Shown in pieces: positions 1-7,660 of a stretch of DNA of 38,785 nt. The position numbers and the translations under genes were made by a program. This DNA comes from GYS-P2D sp964414425 (GTDB lineage: Bacteria > Bacteroidota > Bacteroidia > Chitinophagales > Saprospiraceae), in contig CAYPWL010000031.1 of the NCBI GenBank assembly GCA_964414425.1, forward strand, positions 1-38,785, given 5' to 3'. Every line of letters begins with the position of its first letter. Position 1 is the first letter of the stretch. The notes beneath the pieces were generated by a model that ran no database searches, was not told where the DNA came from, and worked only from the letters and a program-made list of their open reading frames with translations.

Positions 1-23
1 ATTAAAGATCAATGTGCCAACGA

Positions 24-48
24 AAATGTGAACTATTGCTTCACATTT
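24..48 (+). terminator. AT-rich hairpin at left edge
   Basis: A perfect inverted repeat has 9-bp arms (AAATGTGAA at 24-32 and TTCACATTT at 40-48) around a 7-nt loop. It lies just before the patatin gene. It may be the terminator of a gene beyond the left edge or an operator of the downstream gene. No long T-run follows, so the terminator reading is weak. Confidence 0.35.
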
Positions 49-90
49 GGTTTGTAAATAGTTTATTGATTGATCATAATGATCTTCCGC

Positions 91-2304
91 ATGAAGAAAT
101 TCTTAACAACGATTCTATTGCCGTTGCTCTTGGCGTCGTCTATTGTAGCTCAGGATATTGATCGACCTAAGATTGGTCTGGTGTTGAGCGGTGGCGGAGC
201 GCATGGACTTGCGCACATCGGAGTGTTGAGATATCTGGAAGACAAGGATATACCTATTGATTATATTACTGGTACTAGTATGGGTGCTGTGATAGGGGGG
301 CTATATGCGATGGGTTATGACTCCCATAAGATAGAAGGAATTGCCAGAGCTGTAGACTGGGATGACGTACTGTCTAATCATCTTAAACTCAATGAAGTCG
401 CACCATCTGAAAAAGATGTCCATAACAGATTTGCACTAAATTTCATTGTAAAAAACGGCGAGATAAAACTGCCTCAGGGCTTCATAAACACGCAAAAACT
501 TGACCTGCTCATCAGCAGATTGTATTCTACGGCCGATGACATAGAAGATTTTGACGACTTGAAGATTCCTTTCAGATGTATGGCCGTAGATTTAGAAAGT
601 GGAGATATCAAGACGTTTGATAGAGGCAACTTAAGTCAGGCCATCAGGGCAAGCATGGCGATACCTAGTGTGTTTCCACCGACTATAGTGGATGGACAGT
701 TTTATGTCGATGGTGGGCTTATTAGAAATTTACCTGCTCAAGAAAACTTAGACCTGGGAGCTGATATCCTGATTGGAGTGTATGTAGGTGGGCGGCTGGA
801 GATAAGAGATGATCTCAAGTCCCTGTTTGATGTATTGTCACAGTCAGCATTTATGATGAGCATCTTAGATAGCGAGGAGCAGAAAAAACTGGTAGATGTG
901 CTGATAGAACCCGATACTCATGATGAGAGTACTTTTGCCTTTAAGGAGGTAGACTTATTTTTTCACAAGGGGTATCAGGAAGCAAGTGTGCATGAAGATG
1001 CTATAGAGAAGATCAAGCGTCAAGCTCCGCAGGGCCGGGAGGAGATGAGTACGCCAAACCCTCCCGAAGCATTGAGACTCTCAAAGATTCAATTTCCCAG
1101 GACTCCTGAGCCTTTTGACGATTTTGCTCGATTCAAGTTTGGCAAGGTAAGGCCGTCAACTCTGCGATATTCGGAGATAGAATCATCAATTAATAAGGTA
1201 TACGGCTCTAAGCATTTTGAAAATGTCTCTTACATCGTTGATACCGATGAGGCAGGGAAGCGTACTATGTCAATCATTGCTGAGCCTAAAAACCATAATG
1301 ACCTCTATGCCAATCTAAATTATTTTCCGTCAGTCGGTGCTGGGTTAATACTTCATGCAGATATCAGAAATAAAATCTCTCAACCTTCTGTACTTAGCGC
1401 TACGGTCAGAATATCCGAAAGGGTTGCTGCTTCTGTTGATTATGATTACAGACTTGGAGATAAGAAGGATTTTATTTTAATGTTTGATTCGGATATCCAT
1501 AGACAGGCTTTCTTCTTATTTGAAGAAGATGTAAGGATTAAAGATTATATATACACCGGTTCGGATATCAATATTGGGCTGGCACGAGAACCTAATAATA
1601 AATTTTGGTATGGATTAAATGCGGGTATTCGGCGTGATAGGCTTGATCTTACTCGCTTCAGTGATGGCCTACAAAATTATAAAAGAAACAATGGGGAATT
1701 GAGAGGCTTCTTTGAGTATAACACACTTAATCAGCCCTACTACTCTACGGAGGGGTTTCTGTTTGATCTATCCGTGCGTCATCAATTAGAATTAAACTCA
1801 GGGTTTGAATTTAGTCTTGGGCCTCGAGAGTTTATCCCTGAAGAGCAAAATTATACTCTTGCATCAGCAAGAATTAAAGCTGTTGTCAGTCCAACAAATT
1901 TCTTAACTGCTTCTTTGTCAGGAATCGCAGGATGGAAGAGCGCTGTTTCGTTCTTGGATAACTTTAGAGTAGGGGGTATTGAGGAGAGAGAACCTCTGAG
2001 TGTTTCGTTCATAGGGCTGACTACTGATCAGTTTCATTTTTCTGAACTCATCAAAGGCCGTTTAGACTTAAGAACTCGTGTATTGAGTAATATATATTTG
2101 GACCTCATCGTGGATTATGTCAATGGACAGCGTGCCTTTCAATTTACCGAAAGTAGGGCCGAAGACCTACAACTTTCATTTTGGGGATATGGTGTAAAAT
2201 TTTCTTACGATAGTCCACTGGGTCCGATCAGTTTTGCCCATGGGCGGAATACCCTTACAGACACCTGGGAATCTAACTTCACTATTGGTTATACATTCTT
2301 CTAA
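91..2304 (+). CDS. patatin-like phospholipase with outer-membrane barrel domain
   Basis: This is a secreted patatin-family serine lipase joined to a C-terminal barrel, the layout of bacterial PlpD/NTE-type two-domain phospholipases. With the start at 91, residues 1-21 form a signal peptide ending in VAQ. The oxyanion-hole motif GGGAHG is at about residues 34-39, the nucleophile elbow GTSMG (Ser63) follows, and the DGG of the Ser-Asp dyad is near residue 207. From about residue 330 a short POTRA-like stretch leads into a beta-rich region ending in an aromatic residue (YTFF), typical of BamA/Omp85-like surface-antigen barrels. ATG at 79 or TTG at 70 would add a few residues, but ATG 91 gives the cleanest signal peptide. 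It probably hydrolyses membrane phospholipids; the substrate is unknown. It converges on the PQQ dehydrogenase gene with only 40 nt between stops. Confidence 0.88.
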   Translation: MKKFLTTILLPLLLASSIVAQDIDRPKIGLVLSGGGAHGLAHIGVLRYLEDKDIPIDYITGTSMGAVIGGLYAMGYDSHKIEGIARAVDWDDVLSNHLKLNEVAPSEKDVHNRFALNFIVKNGEIKLPQGFINTQKLDLLISRLYSTADDIEDFDDLKIPFRCMAVDLESGDIKTFDRGNLSQAIRASMAIPSVFPPTIVDGQFYVDGGLIRNLPAQENLDLGADILIGVYVGGRLEIRDDLKSLFDVLSQSAFMMSILDSEEQKKLVDVLIEPDTHDESTFAFKEVDLFFHKGYQEASVHEDAIEKIKRQAPQGREEMSTPNPPEALRLSKIQFPRTPEPFDDFARFKFGKVRPSTLRYSEIESSINKVYGSKHFENVSYIVDTDEAGKRTMSIIAEPKNHNDLYANLNYFPSVGAGLILHADIRNKISQPSVLSATVRISERVAASVDYDYRLGDKKDFILMFDSDIHRQAFFLFEEDVRIKDYIYTGSDINIGLAREPNNKFWYGLNAGIRRDRLDLTRFSDGLQNYKRNNGELRGFFEYNTLNQPYYSTEGFLFDLSVRHQLELNSGFEFSLGPREFIPEEQNYTLASARIKAVVSPTNFLTASLSGIAGWKSAVSFLDNFRVGGIEEREPLSVSFIGLTTDQFHFSELIKGRLDLRTRVLSNIYLDLIVDYVNGQRAFQFTESRAEDLQLSFWGYGVKFSYDSPLGPISFAHGRNTLTDTWESNFTIGYTFF

Positions 2305-2344
2305 GAGTTAAGCGCACGAATACTGTGACCTACTCAATCGATAC

Positions 2345-4549
2345 TTAATCTTTAATGGCATAATGTGTATCTGCCATATATTGATACGTGGCTATTGCGG
2401 TAATGTATTCTGTAGGTGTAGCCCCTGCTCGTAGCGTCTTAGAGCTGAAGAGAAAGAACTGCTTGATGTCTTCTACATCTTTAGCTGATAGACGTTCACC
2501 AAAGTCGGGCATGCCACGCTCAGACAAGAGTCCTCCTGTTATGATGTCTTCATAATTATTGAAGACGGCATCTGTAGACCTGGTTAAGTCCGGTAATGCT
2601 CCTCCGCCTGTACCAAACTGATCACCATGGCATGCGACACAATGCTCGACATATAGAGTTAATCCATGTCCTATGTCTATCGGAGTACCTGTAGGCTCCA
2701 ACTGTGTAAGCTGAGCGATCTCTGTCTGCGGGTAGTCTGGGTATGCGGCATCTCCGCCAAGCTTGAAGGTGTAGATTTTAGCAGGATGTACTCGCTCAGT
2801 GTATTTACGAGATAATCCTATGATACCTCCCCAGCCTACAGCTATAGTAACATACTGCTCTCCATCAACCATGTACGTCACTGGAGGTGCGATGATGCCT
2901 GTCTTGAGGTCTGTCTCCCACAGTATAGATCCATCTGTATCGTCGTAAGCTCGGAACTTACCTGTAGCCTCGCCTTGTATCACCAACCCGCCTGCTGTAG
3001 ATGTAACACCACCATTCCAGTGTGTCAATGGCATCTCTTGTGCCCATACTTCTTTTTGGGCCACTGGGTCCCATGCTATAAGTCTGCCTGTAGGTACAAG
3101 CGGGCTCGGCATATCGGCATCTGCGACGAGTGGACGATAGAGCTGATGAGAGAATGACACATTCCAGCCACTGCCTGAAGCAGCGCCTCCATCAGTCTCA
3201 TTATGAGCGAATTTTTCGTTTTTAGTATAGATTACGCTCGAGTAGTGAGCGGGGATGTATACATATCCAGTGTTCTGGCTCATCGTCATAGGCTGCCAGT
3301 TATGTCCACCATATGCTCCAGGGGCAATAGCGTAATTTTGACCGTCTCTGTAGCGAGCATTGGGTGCTTCGATAGGTCGTCCCTCAGGAGTCATCCCTGT
3401 AGCCCAGTTAATTGGGGTGAAGGGTTCAGCCGATATGAAACTGCCATCTGTGCGATCTATTACATAGAAAAACCCATTCTTAGGGGCTTGCATGACTACC
3501 TTTCTATCCTTGCCTTCAATATTGAGATCTGCTAATATCATCGGCTGTGTGGAGGTATAATCCCATGTGTCACCAGGAGTGGTCTGATAGTGCCACTTGT
3601 AGCTACCATCATCTGCATCAAGTGCTACTATGCTGCATAGATATAGATTGTCGCCACCCTCGGGACTCCGGATATCTTGATCCCATGGAGAGCCATTTCC
3701 AACTCCTATTATTACTTGATTGAACTCACGGTCGTAGACGATTGCATCCCAGACCGTACCACCACCGCCAAGCTTCCACCATTCACCATTCCAAGTTTTG
3801 GCTGCTTCTTCGAGTACGGGATTTTCAAAGTCTTTGGATGGGTCACCCGGCACTGTATAGAATCTCCAAGACTGTTTGCCGCTCTTAGCATCATATGCTG
3901 TGACATATCCTCGGGCATTGTATTCGGCACCTCCGTTACCTATAAGCACATTACCCTTGACAACCCTTGGTGCACCAGTGATGGTGTAGTTCTGTCCCTC
4001 AGGTACAGTCATCACCTCCCAATTAACAGAGCCATCGGCGGCATCGAGTGATATGAGTCTACCGTCTATAACCCCGACGAATATATCGCCTTCATATAGG
4101 GCAACGCCACGGTTGATTACGTCGCAGCATGCTTTCTCGCCCATGTTAGGATCTACCTTAGGATCGTAAGTCCAGAGCAAGGTACCCTTGCGAGCGTCTA
4201 CAGCGTAGACTACACTCCAGGGTCCAGTCAGATACATGATGCCATCCACGACTATCGGCGTAGCTTCTACACCACGCATCACTCCGAGGTCGAGAGACCA
4301 GGCAAGTCCTAAGTCTGCAACATTGGATTTGTTGATCTGATCTAATTGACTGAATCGAGCCTCGTTATAATCTAAGCCGTAGCTAAGCCAATCTCCTCCT
4401 GTAGTACTTGCGGCGATGGCGTCCTCATCTACAGCTTCGGTGACATCTGAGATATGAACAGGGGAACCATAGTCATCTGTATGAACACGGTCATCACAGC
4501 TCGTAAATAATAAAATAGTTATAGCGAATAATAGGATCGATAGTTTCAT
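2345..4549 (-). CDS. PQQ-dependent dehydrogenase fused to cytochrome c, lipoprotein
   Basis: A quinoprotein alcohol/sugar dehydrogenase of 734 residues. The N-terminus is a lipoprotein signal with Cys18, so the enzyme is probably anchored in the periplasm or at the outer membrane. An eight-bladed propeller follows with repeated W-type blades (DARKGTLLWTY, DAADGSVNWEV). The rare vicinal disulphide Cys141-Cys142 (EKACCDV) characteristic of PQQ alcohol dehydrogenases is present, as are an Asn in GNGSPW and the catalytic-Asp region TPGDTWDYTS. The C-terminus carries a class I cytochrome c with CVACH at 637-641 and a likely axial Met near 680 (RGMPDF). Electrons would pass from PQQ to this haem and on to the respiratory chain. 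The substrate cannot be told from sequence. No PQQ biosynthesis gene lies in this window. The gene diverges from the DUF1080 lipoprotein gene across a repeat-rich 175-bp gap. Confidence 0.9.
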   Translation of the reverse strand: MKLSILLFAITILLFTSCDDRVHTDDYGSPVHISDVTEAVDEDAIAASTTGGDWLSYGLDYNEARFSQLDQINKSNVADLGLAWSLDLGVMRGVEATPIVVDGIMYLTGPWSVVYAVDARKGTLLWTYDPKVDPNMGEKACCDVINRGVALYEGDIFVGVIDGRLISLDAADGSVNWEVMTVPEGQNYTITGAPRVVKGNVLIGNGGAEYNARGYVTAYDAKSGKQSWRFYTVPGDPSKDFENPVLEEAAKTWNGEWWKLGGGGTVWDAIVYDREFNQVIIGVGNGSPWDQDIRSPEGGDNLYLCSIVALDADDGSYKWHYQTTPGDTWDYTSTQPMILADLNIEGKDRKVVMQAPKNGFFYVIDRTDGSFISAEPFTPINWATGMTPEGRPIEAPNARYRDGQNYAIAPGAYGGHNWQPMTMSQNTGYVYIPAHYSSVIYTKNEKFAHNETDGGAASGSGWNVSFSHQLYRPLVADADMPSPLVPTGRLIAWDPVAQKEVWAQEMPLTHWNGGVTSTAGGLVIQGEATGKFRAYDDTDGSILWETDLKTGIIAPPVTYMVDGEQYVTIAVGWGGIIGLSRKYTERVHPAKIYTFKLGGDAAYPDYPQTEIAQLTQLEPTGTPIDIGHGLTLYVEHCVACHGDQFGTGGGALPDLTRSTDAVFNNYEDIITGGLLSERGMPDFGERLSAKDVEDIKQFFLFSSKTLRAGATPTEYITAIATYQYMADTHYAIKD

Positions 4550-4641
4550 GTCAGATTATGTTCTCTTGCCAATGTACGAACAAATATTTTGTAGAAATAG
4601 CTTTAAATTGATGGGCATATGGTTAATTATCGTTTAGCTAA

Positions 4642-4707
4642 AATTATTGATCATAACCGTCGGGTTGTGATCTATGGTCTCACGAACTGGTATAATTATT
4701 GATCATA
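4642..4707. repeat. paired 14-bp direct repeats plus inverted repeat in divergent promoter region
   Basis: The sequence AATTATTGATCATA occurs exactly twice, at 4642-4655 and 4694-4707, 52 bp apart (about five helical turns). The first copy runs into an inverted repeat with 10-bp arms GATCATAACC (4649-4658) and GGTTGTGATC (4663-4672), matching at 9 of 10 pairs around a 4-nt spacer. It lies between the divergent PQQ dehydrogenase and DUF1080 genes and is a plausible operator for a regulator acting on both. Confidence 0.5.
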
Positions 4708-4724
4708 TTAAATAAAAATATAAT

Positions 4725-5285
4725 ATGAAAACTGCATTCTATCTCCTGTTCATTTACGTGGGGTTCTTAGGGGCATGTAAAAGTCCCCAATCGTTATACA
4801 ATGGTAATGTAGGAGAGTGGGAGATGTCTGGAGATGCAGAATGGAGCTTGAGTTCTGCAGAGATAGTGGGGGAGTCATCCGGAGGAATGGGATTTATAAG
4901 GACTCTTAAGTCTTATGATGACTTTGAGTTGAGCCTTGAGTTCTTGCCGGATGAGACGATTAATTCTGGAGTATTCATCAAATGTCAATCTACAGAAATC
5001 GATCCTGATGTCTGTTATGAAATCAATATCTGGGATAGCAATCCCAAAACGCAAAATAGGTCAGGATCTATCGTGAGGAGAGTACCTGCCAATCATGAGG
5101 TCATCACAATCAATAAGTGGAACACCATGTCTATAAAGAGTAAAAATGGCACTATCACCGCAAAAGTAAACGGTAAGAAAACAGCTACGCTCAAGGGTGA
5201 TGATTGGCTCGCTGGACACCTGGCTTTTCAAGCTGGTGCTGGAGGATCTGTTCGATTCAAGAATCTAAATATCAAAGAATTATAA
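4725..5285 (+). CDS. DUF1080 (3-keto-disaccharide hydrolase-type) lipoprotein
   Basis: A 186-residue lipoprotein with the lipobox LGAC (Cys18) and a single lectin-like jelly-roll of the DUF1080 family. Family hallmarks include a DDFELSLEF strand, the NSGVFIK motif near residue 85 and a C-terminal LAFQAGAGGSVRFKNLNI segment resembling the usual 'IxLQ...VxFRNIxI' ending. DUF1080 proteins are annotated as 3-keto-disaccharide hydrolases or glycan-binding modules and often sit beside sugar-oxidising enzymes. It is divergent from the PQQ dehydrogenase, which suggests coordinated expression, but shared function is inference. It is shorter than many DUF1080 proteins (about 200-260 residues), and binding rather than catalysis is possible. 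A bidirectional terminator follows. Confidence 0.8.
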   Translation: MKTAFYLLFIYVGFLGACKSPQSLYNGNVGEWEMSGDAEWSLSSAEIVGESSGGMGFIRTLKSYDDFELSLEFLPDETINSGVFIKCQSTEIDPDVCYEINIWDSNPKTQNRSGSIVRRVPANHEVITINKWNTMSIKSKNGTITAKVNGKKTATLKGDDWLAGHLAFQAGAGGSVRFKNLNIKEL

Positions 5286-5312
5286 AGACGTACTGCATTC
5301 ATAATTCCCAGA

Positions 5313-5346
5313 AAAAAAGCGGATCCTTTTATGGGGCCGCTTTTTT
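5313..5346. terminator. bidirectional rho-independent terminator
   Basis: Perfect 10-bp arms AAAAAAGCGG (5313-5322) and CCGCTTTTTT (5337-5346) flank a 14-nt loop. The A-run and T-run let it work in both directions, between the convergent DUF1080 and DUF2807 genes. Confidence 0.85.
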
Positions 5347-5381
5347 CAATTTTAAGAGTTATCCTGATATAGTGTTGTTGT

Positions 5382-6077
5382 TCAATGGTTTTCGATGTCA
5401 CCTCCTGAGCTCGAACTTCTGTCTACATTAGTTGGGTCACCGTAATAGACGATATCAGCTGAGCTACTTGCTTTCGCTTTGAGCTTTTTGTTGACATGTA
5501 TGTAGACATCAGCGCTACTGCTTGCAGATACTTTGACCTCATCAACGATCAGTTTTTTTCCATTCAGATCGGCGCTACTACTGGCATCGATCTGCGCCTT
5601 ATAGGCTGTACCCTTGATATTTAGATCAGCACTACTGCTGACATCTATGTCGAGTTCTTGAGCGTCAACTTCGATGTTCATGTCTCCACTGCTACTTACG
5701 TTTATTTTCAGTTGATCGCTGTTGATGATTTCTTCGGCTACAATGTCTGCACTGGAGCTAGCGGATAGATAGCTTAGTTCATCTGCATAAGTGATAATCG
5801 CCTTGATGCGTTTGCCGCTACCCCAATTGATATTCCAACCTTTATTATACTTCTTGCCAACGTATAAGATGCCTTTTTCGATTTCAACCTTAACATCATT
5901 GAGATCAACATTGTCAACTTCTACATAGATATGATTCTTGTCACCTTTAACAAGTGTCGCTTCTACAGAAGAGGATACGGCCACGCCTCGGAAGTTCTCT
6001 AAGTCTTTTTCTCCGCTGTCTTGAGCAGTCATAGCGAGTGAGAAAAGCAATAGTACGAATGTGCTGATATGTTGCAT
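5382..6077 (-). CDS. head GIN domain (DUF2807) secreted protein
   Basis: A 231-residue protein with a signal peptide ending in TAQ after about 19 residues, followed by one DUF2807 'head GIN domain', a right-handed beta-solenoid-like putative auto-transporter adhesin fold. The motif ASSSAD or SSSAD recurs at least six times at a spacing of about 15-20 residues (for example VSASSSADVYIHV, KASSSADIVYYG), one Ser/Asp turn per coil. The reading frame extends upstream to 6158, but ATG 6077 starts directly at the signal peptide and is preferred. Function in the family is unknown; cell-surface or periplasmic location is inferred. It stands alone between two convergent neighbours and shares a bidirectional terminator with the DUF1080 gene. 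Confidence 0.85.
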   Translation of the reverse strand: MQHISTFVLLLFSLAMTAQDSGEKDLENFRGVAVSSSVEATLVKGDKNHIYVEVDNVDLNDVKVEIEKGILYVGKKYNKGWNINWGSGKRIKAIITYADELSYLSASSSADIVAEEIINSDQLKINVSSSGDMNIEVDAQELDIDVSSSADLNIKGTAYKAQIDASSSADLNGKKLIVDEVKVSASSSADVYIHVNKKLKAKASSSADIVYYGDPTNVDRSSSSGGDIENH

Positions 6078-6248
6078 AGTCAATGTGTTGTTTGTTTGTA
6101 CTAAGGACTGAAATATAAATCGCAAGGTTGCATCAACTCGATAAAATCGCAGCTTCAATCGACTAATTGTGCAATCAAAAGCGAATTATATGAATCCATT
6201 ATGGTCATGTATAGGTACATCTATGCTTTAGAGGAATACCTTTGTGAT

Positions 6249-7562
6249 ATGTCATTAATAGGCCTGAATAGAGAAAAGATATTACGAAAGCTCGGCATAG
6301 AGTCGCTCAATGACATGCAACTCAACGCCGAGAGAGCCATCTCAGCTCATAATGAAGTGGTCCTGATCAGTCCTACAGGTACTGGTAAGACACTCGCATT
6401 CTTAATTCCTGTGATCACTCAGTTGGATCCAGATATAGACCAGACTCAGCTCCTCATATTAGTGCCATCGAGAGAACTTGCTATCCAGATAGAGCAGGTC
6501 ACACGAGAGATAGGAAGTGGCTACAAGGCTAATGCCGTGTATGGAGGACGCCCGATTGCTAAGGACTTTGAGGAGTTGCGACATCCTCCTGCCATCCTGA
6601 TCGGCACACCCGGTAGGATAGGGGATCACCTGAGGAGAGGGACCGTATCAGTATTTCAGATCAAGACACTCATTCTTGATGAGTTTGACAAGTCTCTCGA
6701 GGTTGGATTTGAAAAGCAGATGAAGCAGATCGTCTATGAACTGCCCTTCGTCGAAAAGAAGATCCTGACCTCAGCCACTAAGAAAATTGATATCCCGGCA
6801 TTCCTACAACTTAAGAACCCCGAACAGCTTGACTTCGAAAGTGCTGGAGAAAGTCAGCTCCAAGTAAAACTGGTGCCATCTCCAACTAAAGATAAGCTGG
6901 ATACCCTGGTTGCGCTGTTGAGACATATAGGTAAAGGCCAGGGCATCATATTTTGTAATTTTAAGGATACGATAGAGTATGTCAGTGCTCATCTGACCAG
7001 TTCGGGTATCTCTCACGGTATATACTTTGGAGGATTGGAGCAGCGAGACCGTGAGCGAGCATTGATCAAGTTTAGGAATGGCACAGATAAAATACTGCTG
7101 TCCACTGACTTAGCAGCGAGAGGAATCGACGTTTCTGATATCAGTTATATCATCCATTATCAGCTACCTTTAAAAGAAGAAGAGTTCGTCCATAGAAATG
7201 GTCGTACCGCTCGTATGAATAGTAATGGTACAGCCTACGTCATCAAGTGGGATCAGGAAGCACTGCCAGAGTTTATATCAGGTATCCCGACTGAAACGCT
7301 TGCCGATAGACCGTTACCACCTTCATCTAAATGGACTACCTTATTCATCTCTGGAGGCCGAAAGGATAAAATCTCTAAAGGAGATATCGCCGGCCTATTC
7401 TTTAAGGTAGGCAATTTGAGTAAGGGAGAACTGGGCAATATCGAGCTGAAGCAAGATTGTGCATTCGTCGCAGTACCGATCTCTAAGTCGCAGAAGCTCA
7501 TCAATACACTGAATAACTCCCGTCTCAAGAAGAAAAAAGTAAGGGTTAAGCTGTTAGACTGA
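6249..7562 (+). CDS. DEAD-box RNA helicase with DbpA-like C-terminal domain
   Basis: An ATP-dependent RNA helicase. Counting from ATG 6249 (437 residues), a degenerate Q motif near residue 20 precedes Walker A SPTGTGKT (41-48), motif Ia PSRELA, motif Ib GTPGR, and motif II as DEFD (144-147) rather than canonical DEAD. Motif III SAT (175-177), STDLAARGID (motif V) and HRNGRTAR (motif VI) follow. The last roughly 75 residues (WTTLFISGGRKDK onward) match the DbpA RNA-binding domain, which in E. coli DbpA contacts 23S rRNA hairpin 92. A role in ribosome assembly or RNA remodelling is therefore likely. An in-frame ATG at 6201 would add 16 residues with no recognisable domain. The HRxGRTAR variant has Asn in place of the usual Ile/Ser/Thr, but the catalytic core looks intact. 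Confidence 0.9.
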   Translation: MSLIGLNREKILRKLGIESLNDMQLNAERAISAHNEVVLISPTGTGKTLAFLIPVITQLDPDIDQTQLLILVPSRELAIQIEQVTREIGSGYKANAVYGGRPIAKDFEELRHPPAILIGTPGRIGDHLRRGTVSVFQIKTLILDEFDKSLEVGFEKQMKQIVYELPFVEKKILTSATKKIDIPAFLQLKNPEQLDFESAGESQLQVKLVPSPTKDKLDTLVALLRHIGKGQGIIFCNFKDTIEYVSAHLTSSGISHGIYFGGLEQRDRERALIKFRNGTDKILLSTDLAARGIDVSDISYIIHYQLPLKEEEFVHRNGRTARMNSNGTAYVIKWDQEALPEFISGIPTETLADRPLPPSSKWTTLFISGGRKDKISKGDIAGLFFKVGNLSKGELGNIELKQDCAFVAVPISKSQKLINTLNNSRLKKKKVRVKLLD

Positions 7563-7600
7563 GTATGTCTAAACTCTTTATAGACTATGATATGCAAACA

Positions 7601-7634
7601 ATACACCCTCGATCACCACTGATCGAAGGTGTAT
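7601..7634. terminator. long imperfect hairpin between convergent genes
   Basis: Two 15-nt arms (7601-7615 and 7620-7634) are complementary except for one central C/A mismatch and enclose a 4-nt loop. The hairpin lies between the convergent helicase and tail-fibre-like genes. There is no strong T-run on either side, so its role as a terminator is inferred from position and stem length. Confidence 0.55.
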
Positions 7635-7660
7635 ATGTTGTTGAGTTCCAAGATGCAGTG

